A DNA stretch of 64,000 nt from Bacteroides rodentium JCM 16496. Its GTDB lineage: Bacteria > Bacteroidota > Bacteroidia > Bacteroidales > Bacteroidaceae. Every line of letters starts with the position of its first letter. The first letter of the stretch is position 1. The notes under the pieces are model-generated. The model saw nothing but the letters and a program-made list of their open reading frames with translations. It did not search any database and was not told the DNA's origin. The position numbers were made by a program, and so were the translations under genes. The stretch is from the NCBI RefSeq assembly GCF_000614125.1, contig NZ_BAKJ01000007.1, forward strand, positions 90,131 through 154,130. Direction: 5' to 3'. Of the stretch, positions 48,167 to 57,430 are shown one piece after another.

Positions 48167-49435
48167 ATGAAAGTTTTAATGTTTGGATGGGAATTTCCTC
48201 CCAAAATATATGGTGGTCTTGCGGTTGCTTCTTATGGAATAACTAAGGGATTAAGTTTGCAGGGTGATGTGGAAACTACTTTCTGCATGCCAAAGCCGAC
48301 GGGTGAAGAAGAGGACTTCTTGAAGATAGTGGGCATGAACCAGGTGCCTATCGTGTGGCGTGATGTCGATTACAATTATTTGAAGTCGAGGCTGACGCGC
48401 AACATGACACCGGAAGATTATTATTCTTTCCGCGACCATATCTATTCGGATTTCTCCTATATGCACGTCAATGACATAGGCTGCATGGACTTTGCCGGTG
48501 GTTATCCCGGCAACCTGCACGAAGAGATAAACAACTTCTCGGTGATTGCCGGAGTAGTGGCCCGCCAGCAGGAATTTGATATTATCCATGCCCACGACTG
48601 GCTGACGTATCCTGCCGGAGTGCATGCCAAGATGGTGAGCGGGAAGCCGCTCTGCATCCATGTCCATGCTACGGACTTTGACCGTTCACGTGGAAAAGTC
48701 AATCCTACCGTCTATTCTATGGAGAAGAACGGTATGGACTATGCCGACTGCATCATGTGCGTGTCCGAACTGACCCGCCGCACGGTTATTGAGCAGTATC
48801 ATCAGAACCCCAGGAAGGTGTTTGCCATGCACAATGCCGTCTATCCTCTCTCACAGGAATATCAAGATATTCCGCGCCCAGCACACGACAAAGAGAAGGT
48901 TGTGACCTTCCTCGGTCGCATCACTATGCAGAAAGGCCCGGAATACTTCGTGGAAGCAGCTGCCATGGTACTGAGGCGTACGCGTAACATTCGCTTCGTG
49001 ATGGCCGGTTCGGGCGATATGCTGAATGCCATGATTAATCTGGCTGCCGAGCGGGGCATCGCCGACCGGTTCCACTTCCCGGGCTTCATGAAGGGCAAAC
49101 AGGTATATGAGGTTTACAAGAACAGTGATGTATTCGTTATGCCTTCCGTTTCCGAGCCTTTCGGTATCGCTCCGCTGGAGGCCATGCAGTGTGGAACTCC
49201 TTCCATCATTTCCAAGCAGTCAGGATGCGGTGAAATTCTCGATAAGGTCATCAAGACCGATTATTGGGACATTCATGCAATGGCAGATGCCATCTACTCC
49301 ATCTGTACGAACCCTGCCCTTTTCCAATACTTGCAGGAAGAAGGCAAGAAGGAAGTGGATGGAATTACCTGGGAAAAAGTGGGACTGAGAATCCGCGCCC
49401 TTTACGAGGATGTGTTAAGAAACTATGGTAAATAA
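48167..49435 (+). CDS. GT4 family glycosyltransferase (glycogen synthase-like)
   Basis: 422-residue GT-B retaining glycosyltransferase. The start MKVLMFGWEFPPKIYGGLA has the Gly-rich acceptor loop; HAHDWLTYPAG (about 145-155) and the C-terminal EX7E motif SEPFGIAPLEAMQCGTPSII (about 325-344) are typical. In this operon it probably builds or extends alpha-glucan from a nucleotide sugar. A strong AGGAGG-like site (AAAAGGAGGAACGA) precedes the start. Confidence 0.9.
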   Translation: MKVLMFGWEFPPKIYGGLAVASYGITKGLSLQGDVETTFCMPKPTGEEEDFLKIVGMNQVPIVWRDVDYNYLKSRLTRNMTPEDYYSFRDHIYSDFSYMHVNDIGCMDFAGGYPGNLHEEINNFSVIAGVVARQQEFDIIHAHDWLTYPAGVHAKMVSGKPLCIHVHATDFDRSRGKVNPTVYSMEKNGMDYADCIMCVSELTRRTVIEQYHQNPRKVFAMHNAVYPLSQEYQDIPRPAHDKEKVVTFLGRITMQKGPEYFVEAAAMVLRRTRNIRFVMAGSGDMLNAMINLAAERGIADRFHFPGFMKGKQVYEVYKNSDVFVMPSVSEPFGIAPLEAMQCGTPSIISKQSGCGEILDKVIKTDYWDIHAMADAIYSICTNPALFQYLQEEGKKEVDGITWEKVGLRIRALYEDVLRNYGK

Positions 49436-49452
49436 CAAAAACAATAATAGAA

Positions 49453-50868
49453 ATGAGAACTATCTGTCTTTATTTTGAAATACATCAAATCATCCATCTG
49501 AAACGTTACCGTTTCTTTGATATAGGCAACGACCATTATTACTATGATGATTATGCCAACGAAATCAGTATTAACGACGTGGCCGAGCGTTCGTATATCC
49601 CGGCATTGAACACCCTGATTGAAATGGTGAAGAATTCGGGAGGGGCGTTTAAAGTGGCTTTCTCCATTTCGGGGGTTGCGCTGGAGCAGTTGGAAATACA
49701 TGCACCGGCTGTCATCGACCTGTTGCACCAGCTGAATGATACCGGTTGCTGTGAGTTCCTTGCCGAGCCTTATTCTCATGGCCTTTCTTCTCTGGCCAAC
49801 GAGGATTGCTTCAAGGAAGAGGTGATGCGGCAGAGCGCTAAGATGAAGCAAATGTTCGGTAAGGCGCCGAAGGTGTTCCGTAATTCCAGCCTGATTTATA
49901 ATGACGAGATTGGTGCGATGGTGGCAGCTCTGGGATTCAAGGGTATGCTGACGGAAGGAGCCAAGCATGTTCTGGGTTGGAAGAGTCCGCACTATGTATA
50001 CCATTGCTCTATGAATCCTAACTTGAAGTTGCTGTTGCGTGACTTTAAGCTGTCTGACGACATCAGCCTGCGCTTTTCCAACTCCGAGTGGAACGAGTAT
50101 CCTCTGTTTGCCGACAAATACATCAACTGGATTGACGCTCTGCCACAGGAAGAGCAGGTCATCAATATCTTCATGGAGCTCTCTGCTCTGGGTATGGCAC
50201 AGCCGTTGTCTTCCAATATTCTGGAATTCCTGAAGGCTCTTCCATACTGTGCCAAGGAAAAGGGGATTACTTTCTCCACACCGACGGAAATCGTTACCAA
50301 ACTGAAATCTGTTTCCCAGTTGGACGTTCCATACCCGATGTCTTGGGTGGACGAAGAAAGAGATACCAGCTGCTGGCTGGGTAACGTGATGCAGCGTGAA
50401 GCATTCAACAAGCTGTACAGTGTTGCCGAACGTGTCCATCTCTGTGATGACCGCCGTATCAAGCAAGACTGGGATTATCTGCAGGCAAGTAACAACTTCC
50501 GTTTCATGACTACCAAGCAAAGCGGTGTCGGTTTGAACCGCGGCATTTATGAATCTCCTTTTGATGCTTTTACCAATTATATGAATATTCTTGGTGACTT
50601 TATCAAACGTGTCGATTCTCTCTATCCGGTGGATATAGATAACGAAGAGCTGAATGCACTGCTGACCACTATCCAGAACCAAGGTGCCGAGATAGAGGAA
50701 CTGCATAAGGAATTGGAGAAAGCACAGGCCAAGTTGGAGAAAATAAAGGCTGCAGAGAAGAAAGAGAGCAAGGCTACAGCTAAATCTGCCGCAGAAGAAC
50801 CGGCAAAGGCCAAGGCTCCTGCCAAAAAGCCTGCTGCAAAGAAAACAACTAAAAAGGTTGCTGAATAA
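49453..50868 (+). CDS. GH57 alpha-amylase-type enzyme with Lys/Ala-rich tail
   Basis: Glycoside hydrolase family 57, cytoplasmic, acting on alpha-1,4 glucan. 471 residues. The family nucleophile region is AEPYSHGLSSLANEDCFKEE (about 103-122) with the preceding LHQLNDTGCCEFLAEP, and FRNSSLIYNDEIG (about 141-153) follows. From about residue 400 a coiled coil leads into a basic, low-complexity tail of about 40 residues (AEEPAKAKAPAKKPAAKKTT), like histone H1 tails. A terminator at 50891-50938 ends the operon. Confidence 0.9.
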   Translation: MRTICLYFEIHQIIHLKRYRFFDIGNDHYYYDDYANEISINDVAERSYIPALNTLIEMVKNSGGAFKVAFSISGVALEQLEIHAPAVIDLLHQLNDTGCCEFLAEPYSHGLSSLANEDCFKEEVMRQSAKMKQMFGKAPKVFRNSSLIYNDEIGAMVAALGFKGMLTEGAKHVLGWKSPHYVYHCSMNPNLKLLLRDFKLSDDISLRFSNSEWNEYPLFADKYINWIDALPQEEQVINIFMELSALGMAQPLSSNILEFLKALPYCAKEKGITFSTPTEIVTKLKSVSQLDVPYPMSWVDEERDTSCWLGNVMQREAFNKLYSVAERVHLCDDRRIKQDWDYLQASNNFRFMTTKQSGVGLNRGIYESPFDAFTNYMNILGDFIKRVDSLYPVDIDNEELNALLTTIQNQGAEIEELHKELEKAQAKLEKIKAAEKKESKATAKSAAEEPAKAKAPAKKPAAKKTTKKVAE

Positions 50869-50890
50869 TATCGGCAGCTTGCCCCGTCAA

Positions 50891-50938
50891 TCATAAAAAA
50901 GCCTTCCGCTCATTGTAGAGCGGAAGGCTTTTTTTATG
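50891..50938. terminator. Bidirectional terminator after the glycogen operon
   Basis: AAAAAAGCCTTCCGCTC-ATTGTA-GAGCGGAAGGCTTTTTTT: A and T tracts on both sides serve the GH57 gene and the convergent DUF4270 gene. Confidence 0.9.
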
Positions 50939-50951
50939 GAATATCTGTCAG

Positions 50952-52535
50952 TTACTTGTTGAAACTGGTGTATGTAACTTCTATCTGCAGCGGAGATTCC
51001 ACTTCGCCTTTTGCATTCTCTTTCGGACCGCCTTTTAGTTTGGCATATCCCGGCTTGAGGTCATTCTGGATACCGGTCATGGTTTTGTTGCCGCTACTGC
51101 TTGTACTGTTGTCATAGGTAATGGAAACCGGAATCAACAATACCTTATCCCAGTCTTCATTTTCTTTGTTCCAAGTTTTCTCCCACTCTGTCTCATTCCA
51201 AGAACTGCCGGCTTTGTCTTTGGCGGCTTTCTTGGCAGCTTGTTTTTCGTTGATGCAAGTGGTAACCAAACGGGCTATGTTGCTGAATACATATTGATTG
51301 GTAGCAAATGCATTGTGGGTTGTTGTAAATGAGGTAATATTATCCCTGACTTTGTTCTCTTCAAAGAAGCTCTTCAAGTCCTGCTTACGTATCAACAGCA
51401 CGTCATTAGGAGCACTCATGCTATATTCGTAGTTACTGTTTATATTGTAATTCGTGAAAGTCAGCTTCACGGCATTCAGGGTGTCATTGGTCAGTTTGTT
51501 GTATATCTCGTCGTATGGCATGATAGCTTCGGTGAAGATACCGGCAGGAGATTTGATATAAGTATGTTGGGGTTCGGCAGCCTTTTCCTTTATCAAATCA
51601 GAATTCATGAACTGGTTTGCCTGGATAACCTCTTTGGTAGAGGCAAATATCGTATTTATTACATATCTCAAGGAATCACTTCCGTCTTTCTTTTTTAGTG
51701 CTACGCCAGTTGTGTCATTTGTGTAGTGTGTACAAAGTTCCATTTCTAAAGCTACGTAGTCTACATAGAGGATGGTTCCATCTCCGTAATCGCTCTTTAC
51801 ATATACTCCTTTGAAAACCTTGTCTATGAAAGTTGCGGCGTCTTTAAAGTATTCGGGATGCTCGCGATAAACCTTCAATATTCTGTCTTCGCCGAAAGTT
51901 TTCTTGTCCAATGGGAACGTTACATTGGGATAGAAAGTATAATAACCATTATTGTCTTTTTCAAATCTCACAGAGTCCGGAACAGATGTATCGAAAGCTG
52001 AATAAGCCTTGCGGCCGAGCAGGGACTTGGGGTCGTACTTGTTGTAGTACTCTTCCGGATTGATATTGGTATAGCGATTTTTGTCCAGCTTCTTGTCCAG
52101 TTCATAGATACTCATCCGGCATGCATTCAGGGAGTCGCCGAACCAACTGGAATAATAGACTGCCAGTTGCACAGAGACTACCGAGTCGCCTGCCATTATA
52201 CCGGTAGCTTTTGTCGGATTTCCTTCGCTGTCCCGTTCGGTCACTTTATACACTTCCGGAAGGGAGAAGTTCTCCGTACAGTTCAACTCCGTAAGGAAAC
52301 TTGTTTCGTAATAACCGAATTCCGGGTCGGAAAACTTGCCTATATAGCCAGTACTCGTTTTGGCAAATACGGAATCAACGGCAAATGAACGCGTTGTTAC
52401 ATCAAAAGTAGTAGTATGCGCTGACATGTCGTCAGAATCGGGCAACATACCCAGGCCTAATGTACCGGTGTTGTCATCGCATCCAAAGAAAGTCAGGACT
52501 GCCAAAAGCAATGTTCCCAGATATCTTACTTTCAT
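50952..52535 (-). CDS. DUF4270 family lipoprotein
   Basis: 527-residue Bacteroidetes lipoprotein, lipobox LTFFGCDDN (Cys at about 19) followed by NTGTLGLGMLPDSDDMSAHT. The long beta-rich body (SVFAKTSTGYIGKFSDPEFG, VSVQLAVYYSSWFGDSLNAC) is typical of DUF4270; these proteins are often surface-exposed, and their function is not known. It directly follows the GT5-like glycogen synthase gene, a standard order in Bacteroides. Confidence 0.88.
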   Translation of the reverse strand: MKVRYLGTLLLAVLTFFGCDDNTGTLGLGMLPDSDDMSAHTTTFDVTTRSFAVDSVFAKTSTGYIGKFSDPEFGYYETSFLTELNCTENFSLPEVYKVTERDSEGNPTKATGIMAGDSVVSVQLAVYYSSWFGDSLNACRMSIYELDKKLDKNRYTNINPEEYYNKYDPKSLLGRKAYSAFDTSVPDSVRFEKDNNGYYTFYPNVTFPLDKKTFGEDRILKVYREHPEYFKDAATFIDKVFKGVYVKSDYGDGTILYVDYVALEMELCTHYTNDTTGVALKKKDGSDSLRYVINTIFASTKEVIQANQFMNSDLIKEKAAEPQHTYIKSPAGIFTEAIMPYDEIYNKLTNDTLNAVKLTFTNYNINSNYEYSMSAPNDVLLIRKQDLKSFFEENKVRDNITSFTTTHNAFATNQYVFSNIARLVTTCINEKQAAKKAAKDKAGSSWNETEWEKTWNKENEDWDKVLLIPVSITYDNSTSSSGNKTMTGIQNDLKPGYAKLKGGPKENAKGEVESPLQIEVTYTSFNK

Positions 52536-52558
52536 AGTTTTAACTGTCTAAATCGATT

Positions 52559-53382
52559 TTATTTTTGTTCTGTTTCCCATACCTTGTCGTAGAAGTCATT
52601 GCAGGCTTCAGCAAAGTTTTCGGGAGATTGATATTCCAATACCGGCTTTCCGGATTCGCGGGCATAGTTCAGTACGTCCTCATTGACGTGTTCGCTTTGC
52701 TGGATAATGCCGTCGGAGAAGTCCGCGGCCAATTTGCAAAGTGCTGTGTAGTCAATGGGTTCCTTCAATCCTGCCACATCTTTTTTGGTGATGCCTTTCA
52801 ACAGCAGCTTGTTAGAGAAGTCTGTGTGGAAAGGTTGTTTGAAGTCATCTTCATAAAGGGAAAATATGACCTTGGCATCTCTGAAGGAAGGTTCGTCTTT
52901 ATAGGCTTTCTTGATGTACAGAGGCGCTAAAGCGGTCATCCAGCCGTGACAGTGGATGATGTCGGGGCACCAACGCAGTTTCTTCACTGTTTCCAGTACG
53001 CCGCGGGCATAGAAGATGGCACGGGCGTCATTGTCTTCATACTCTTCACCATTTTCGTCTGTTACTTGCAAGCGGTTCTGGAAGTAGTCATCGTTGTCGA
53101 TGAAGTATACTTGCATACGTGCAGATTGGATAGAGGCAACCTTGATGATGAGCGGGTGATCGGTATCGTCAATGATAAGGTTCATGCCGGAGAGTCGTAT
53201 CACCTCATGCAGCTGGTTTCTGCGTTCGTTGATATTTCCCCATTTGGCATAAACGTTCTGATTTCTCTGCCTTTTTCTTGAATAGCCTGAGGTAGGTTTC
53301 TGCCTACAAGGGACATTTCGGATTCTGAAACGTAAGGGGTAATTTCTTGGGTTATAAATAAAACCTTGTTCGCCTTTGTCAT
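52559..53382 (-). pseudogene. Glycogen/starch synthase (short GT5 form), frame broken at 53243
   Basis: Corresponds only to the N-terminal Rossmann half of GT5 synthases; repaired length is 274 residues, the form usual in Bacteroides. The start reads MTKANKVLFITQEITPYVSE with the SEMSLVGRNLPQA acceptor loop. The break is in CCAAATGGGG (coding sense): AAAA restores MPKWGNINERRNQLHEVIR. The second part has DIIHCHGWMTALAPLYIKKA. With the operon at 46212-50868 it belongs to glycogen metabolism, but whether the half-length protein is catalytic is not known. Confidence 0.85.
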
Positions 53383-53628
53383 AATAACAATGTTCTCAAT
53401 TATTCTGCAAAGATATAAAAAAAATCGGGCAATAAAGCAAACGGAGCCCGTCTATAATTCCTTATGAATTGTTAACTGCTTGTTATTCAGTGATACAGCT
53501 GCTTCTGGAATTGTCGAAAAGTGTACTGAGTTTTGCATTAATTTGCGATATTTCTTCTTTATATGCTAAATAATGGTTTATTTTGCACCGCTTTTGCGAA
53601 CAACCAAGTTATTATATAACCGATTAAA

Positions 53629-54471
53629 ATGGAAATAGTACATACTATCAAGGACTTGCAGGCCGGACTTTCGGCTTTGAGAGCCCAGGGAAAGAAGGTG
53701 GGTCTGGTACCTACGATGGGTGCCTTGCATGCCGGTCATGCCTCATTGGTGAAACGTTGTGTGGCAGAAAATGACGCTGCCGTAGTAAGCGTTTTTGTAA
53801 ATCCGACCCAGTTTAATGACAAGAATGATTTAGTGAAATATCCCCGTACGCCGGAGGCTGATTGCCGTCTGCTGGAGGAGTGTGGAGCGGCATTTGTCTT
53901 TGCACCTTCAGTGGAGGAGATGTATCCGGAACCGGATACCCGCCATTTCAGCTATGCGCCGCTGGACACAGTGATGGAAGGGGCATTCCGTCCGGGGCAT
54001 TTTAATGGCGTCTGCCAGATTGTGAGCAAACTGTTTGATGCTGTGCAGCCGGATCGTGCCTACTTCGGTGAGAAAGATTTCCAGCAGCTGGCAATTATCC
54101 GCGAGATGGTCCGCCAGATGAAGTATCCTTTGGAGATTGTAGGCTGTCCGATTGTGCGTGAGGAAGACGGGTTGGCTTTGAGCAGCCGCAATGCCCGTTT
54201 GTCTGCCGAAGAACGTAAAAATGCACTGAAAATTTCGCAGACTTTATTTGAAAGTCGTACCTTTGCAGCCTCACATACGGTAGCTGAGACGCAGAAGTTT
54301 GTGGAAGACACCATCGCAGCCGTCCCCGGATTGCGCTTGGAATACTTTGAGCTGGTGGACGGCAATACCTTGCAGAAGATTGCCGATTGGGAGGAAACCT
54401 CATACGCTGTGGGTTGTATCACGGTGTTCTGTGGGGAAGTCCGTCTGATCGACAACATCAAGTACCAATGA
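53629..54471 (+). CDS. panC: Pantothenate synthetase
   Basis: Joins pantoate and beta-alanine with ATP. 280 residues. Nucleotidylyl-transferase HIGH-like motif [17 protein letters not shown] (about 27-43), [19 protein letters not shown] (about 60-78), [15 protein letters not shown] and the KMSKS-like [12 protein letters not shown] (about 184-195). Divergent from the GT5-like gene across a 246-bp gap with no other feature. panD follows. Confidence 0.96.
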   Translation: MEIVHTIKDLQAGLSALRAQGKKVGLVPTMGALHAGHASLVKRCVAENDAAVVSVFVNPTQFNDKNDLVKYPRTPEADCRLLEECGAAFVFAPSVEEMYPEPDTRHFSYAPLDTVMEGAFRPGHFNGVCQIVSKLFDAVQPDRAYFGEKDFQQLAIIREMVRQMKYPLEIVGCPIVREEDGLALSSRNARLSAEERKNALKISQTLFESRTFAASHTVAETQKFVEDTIAAVPGLRLEYFELVDGNTLQKIADWEETSYAVGCITVFCGEVRLIDNIKYQ

Positions 54472-54539
54472 CTTTGATTGCCCCAAACAGTTAGGCTGGC
54501 AAGAGATTTGTAAATTGTAAATCATAAAATTGTAAATGT

Positions 54540-54893
54540 ATGATGATTGAAGTGCTGAAGTCGAAAATCCATTGTGCCCGTGTCACGGAAGCGAACCTGA
54601 ACTATATGGGAAGTATAACGATTGATGAAGATTTGATGGATGCCGCCAACATGATTGCCGGCGAGAAGGTGTATATAGCCGACAATAATAATGGTGAACG
54701 TTTTGAAACCTACATTATCAAGGGCGAGCGTGGCTCCGGCAAGATTTGCCTGAACGGTGCGGCAGCCCGCAAGGTACAACCTGATGACATCGTTATCATC
54801 ATGTCCTACGCGCTAATGGACTTTGAAGAAGCCAAGTCGTTCAAGCCGACGGTGATTTTCCCCGATCCGGCAACGAACAAGGTGGTGAAGTAG
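54540..54893 (+). CDS. panD: Aspartate 1-decarboxylase (proenzyme)
   Basis: Makes beta-alanine for PanC. 117 residues; self-cleavage occurs at the Gly-Ser bond in YMGSITID (about 22-29), which creates the pyruvoyl group. HCARVTEAN and [19 protein letters not shown] (about 62-80) are characteristic. The start may be the first or second Met (MMIEVLKS). Located 68 bp after panC, and followed at once by terminator copy A. Confidence 0.96.
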   Translation: MMIEVLKSKIHCARVTEANLNYMGSITIDEDLMDAANMIAGEKVYIADNNNGERFETYIIKGERGSGKICLNGAAARKVQPDDIVIIMSYALMDFEEAKSFKPTVIFPDPATNKVVK

Positions 54894-54894
54894 T

Positions 54895-54961
54895 CTCATT
54901 ATTGAAATATGAAAACAGAGTCCCGTTTGCGATTTGTTATCAGTAGACGGGGCTTTGTTTT
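54895..54961. terminator. Terminator copy A (after panD)
   Basis: Contains CCCGTTTGC and AGACGGGGCTTTGTTTT with an upstream ATTGAAATATGAAAACAGAG. The whole ~65-bp block closely matches 57431-57495 (copy B), including the non-stem ATTGAAATATG part. Confidence 0.65.
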
Positions 54962-55082
54962 ATCCGGAGTTCAACGGAAGGGGCGAAGCCCTAACTCCCG
55001 ACAACTCCCGTGGGCAATATAGGATAAGTCAGGGAAAAACAAAATATTTCACCTGTATAGACTGGATTATTACATTTTTCTG

Positions 55083-55345
55083 TAATTTTGCATTCGGATT
55101 GAGTAAATTCCGTCCAATACATATTAGAAATATCGAGGCGTTATGTTCTCATCTTGTGTATACGAAGCCTGAAAAACGTTCAAACAAAGGGAACAATAAA
55201 GGTCGTAATGGCCTTCACGTATAGTGTGGGGATGTTATTTCTACATCTGTTTCTAAAGGTCTTCTCAGGGCTTATATATAGAAGTGGAGCGTACGGTTCC
55301 ACGCTTTGTGGTTTAATTAGATGCTCATAGGAATCGAGGGCAGAG
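55083..55345 (+). ncRNA. Candidate structured RNA upstream of the TerB-like gene
   Basis: A TAATTTTG -7-like box at 55083-55090 precedes ~250 bp without a credible gene. Complementary arms nest: ATTCC (~55108) with GGAAT (~55330); CATC...TATACG...AAGCC (~55150-55175) with GGCC...CGTATA...GATG (~55210-55235); GTTC/GGAAC inside; and AGCGT/ACGCT (~55288-55305). This could be a small RNA, with an overall shape not unlike 6S RNA, or a long leader of the TerB-like gene. The -33 box is poor. Speculative. Confidence 0.3.
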
Positions 55346-55354
55346 AAATAAATT

Positions 55355-55797
55355 ATGGGACTTTTTGATAAAATTTTCCAAGTTGCACCAGAAGAAACCA
55401 AGTTGACCCAACAAGAGGCTTTTGCCGGAATTGCCATTGCAATGCAGGTGCGGACGGCAGTATCGCAGAATCGGAATGGGCAGGTATTGTAAGCTACATT
55501 CGTCGTCTTAGATTATACGACAATTTTTCCGGTCCGGCTTTTGACAAGCTATTCGACAAATTATTCAAGATTTTAAAGAAAGACGGTGCAGGTGCTTTGG
55601 TGAAAGCTTCAACCGAAAACCTTTCTGACGACTTGAAACTCACAGCTTTTGCTTGTGCCGTGGATATAGCTCTTGCAGACGGTGTTCTTGAAGAGGAAGA
55701 AAAAGAGATTATCAATCAATTGGCAGAAGCCCTGTCTATTCCTGAAAAAACAGCTATTTCCATCATAGAGGTTATGATTATCAAGAACAAGGCATAA
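55355..55797 (+). pseudogene. TerB-like protein, frame broken at 55444
   Basis: TerB/DjlA-N family helical metal-binding protein. First part MGLFDKIFQVAPEETKLTQQ; after GCAATGCAGG, one more G restores IAMAGADGSIAESEWAGIV, the first Asp-rich TerB helix. The second part carries the paired motif DIALADGVLEEEEKEIINQL. Repaired length is 147 residues. TerB relatives are linked to tellurite resistance and stress, but no other ter gene is here. The break fits a GG-to-G sequencing error. Confidence 0.75.
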
Positions 55798-55834
55798 TTT
55801 GCTTGCTTGGAATTGAAGTTAGCTGAAACAATTC

Positions 55835-57106
55835 TTGCTTCATTGGCTTCTTTCCTTTTTTAAGAAAAGGTGGCTTGGTATGAAATCAAAGCTTATTTTA
55901 TGTGTACTGTTTCTTATAGGCAGTGTCTCGTTTGTGGCAGGGTCGTACAATCTTTATGGCTTGTATGATAAATCAAATAAAATGGAACATGCCATAGGGG
56001 TCGTAACGCATTTGAAAACGGAAAGGACATATCGTCACCGAAGAGCATACTACAAGCGTACAGCGCGCATTCAATATGCCACAGAACTTTACAAGACCCA
56101 TGTAAGGATGCAATTGCACAATCCTTTTATACTGCAGGGGAGTGAAATCTCGTTGTGGTATTGCCCTGACCGTACTGAGGAGGTGGTGATACCTTCGGAA
56201 GAAGGCTTTATATGGGGGAGTGCGTGGGCGTTTGGTGTGTTTTGTCTCTTTTTAGTAATAGTAATTATAAAAAACGAAAACATGAAAATTAAGATTGGGA
56301 TATTCAGAGCAGCCCTTATGCTGCTATGCTTGGCAGGAGTAACGCCCGTAATGGCTCAGTTTAACGTAAAGAAAGCATTGAGCGGAGGCATAAAGGCCGT
56401 AAAGGCAGTAACCTTGACTGATAAGCAGATGGCTGAGTATGTGAAAGAGTACATAGATTGGATGGATAAACACAACCAGGTTTGTGCGGATGACGATCCA
56501 TATACAATCCGTTTGAAAAAACTGACAGAGGGATTGACCGATGCAGATGGAATACCTTTGAACTTCAAAGTGTATTATGTGATTGATGTCAATGCTTTTG
56601 CTTGCGCAGACGGCAGTGTACGTGTCTTTTCTTCGTTAATGGATATTATGACCGATGAAGAGTTGCTGGGAGTGATTGGCCATGAAATAGGTCATGTGGC
56701 GCACAGGGACTCAAAAGACGGTTTCCGTACTGCCTTGCTGACATCTGCGTTAAAAGATGGCGTTTCGTCGCAGGGAGGAAAAGCGGCGGCTTTAACCGAA
56801 TCTCAGTTGGGGGATTTGGGAGAGGCGTTGGTTAATGCCACTTACTCACAAAAACAAGAACGTGAAGCCGATGATTACGGTTATGAGTTCCTGAAAAAGG
56901 CGGGCAAGAATCCTTGGGCTATGGCGTTGTCATTTCAAAGGTTGAAAAAGATGCAGGAAGAAGCCGGGGCGCAGAAAAGCAGTAAGTTGAATCAATTATT
57001 CTCCACCCACCCTGATCTGGATGTCCGTATCAAGCGTATGGAAGAACGTGCCACAAGTGAGGGCATTGAAAAACCTGCAAATACGATGCCCGAAACAGCC
57101 AAGTGA
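55835..57106 (+). CDS. M48 metallopeptidase fused in frame to a DUF3592-like membrane domain
   Basis: 423 residues in two parts. About 16-148 form a DUF3592-like protein: helix MKSKLILCVLFLIGSVSFVA, a soluble beta domain, and a second helix (WAFGVFCLFLVIVII). At residue 150 a complete new signal peptide begins (MKIKIGIFRAALMLLCLAGV, Met at 56282), followed by an M48 zinc protease domain with GHEIGHVAHRD (about 284-294) and EREADDYGYEF. A signal peptide in mid-protein suggests two genes merged by a changed A-run at 56269-56274; seven As would end the first protein at once. Better starts may be 55880 and 56282. Confidence 0.8.
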   Translation: MLHWLLSFFKKRWLGMKSKLILCVLFLIGSVSFVAGSYNLYGLYDKSNKMEHAIGVVTHLKTERTYRHRRAYYKRTARIQYATELYKTHVRMQLHNPFILQGSEISLWYCPDRTEEVVIPSEEGFIWGSAWAFGVFCLFLVIVIIKNENMKIKIGIFRAALMLLCLAGVTPVMAQFNVKKALSGGIKAVKAVTLTDKQMAEYVKEYIDWMDKHNQVCADDDPYTIRLKKLTEGLTDADGIPLNFKVYYVIDVNAFACADGSVRVFSSLMDIMTDEELLGVIGHEIGHVAHRDSKDGFRTALLTSALKDGVSSQGGKAAALTESQLGDLGEALVNATYSQKQEREADDYGYEFLKKAGKNPWAMALSFQRLKKMQEEAGAQKSSKLNQLFSTHPDLDVRIKRMEERATSEGIEKPANTMPETAK

Positions 57107-57183
57107 CCGGGTCGTATATAGCTACGTGTAACTTTGTCTCCCCAATGGACTAATCTCATTGTCGTTTATGGGTGGTGACACAT

Positions 57184-57244
57184 GGAAAATGCTTGCGAAA
57201 AAGAGATGGAAGACATCTTCCATTCTCTTTTCGCAAGCATTTTC
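57184..57244. repeat. Long perfect-like hairpin
   Basis: GAAAATGCTTGCGAAAAAGAG pairs with CTCTTTTCGCAAGCATTTTC, and the inner ATGGAAGA pairs with TCTTCCAT; the stem is about 28 bp with few mismatches. Two further hairpins follow: GACATT/AATGTC (57247-57263) and 57277-57319. Together they fill the 387-bp gap 57107-57493 along with terminator copy B. Confidence 0.7.
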
Positions 57245-57276
57245 GGGACATTCAGTAAATGTCTTTAAACAGTAAG

Positions 57277-57325
57277 ATGGCATATGAAGATGACTTGCTA
57301 ATATCATCTCATATGCCATTTTTAT
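57277..57325 (+). terminator. Terminator-like hairpin
   Basis: ATGGCATATGA-GATGA arms pair with TCATC-TCATATGCCAT, followed by TTTTTATT. A probable rho-independent terminator of the M48 gene. Confidence 0.65.
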
Positions 57326-57430
57326 TATCTATTTTTTCTCTCTGACCTAAAATCTTCTCCTTTTGGTCACGATGTTCCGGAAGAGGCCTGAGACTTCTTC
57401 TAATAGATTCTTTATACTTAATGAATATCC

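Noticed and set aside
54934..55224. 96-codon open frame after panD
   Set aside because: It begins inside terminator copy A and crosses the candidate RNA region; the product has no recognisable domain.
55355..57106. Tellurite resistance operon
   Set aside because: Only a TerB-like fold is present; terA, terC, terD and terE are not in the neighbourhood.
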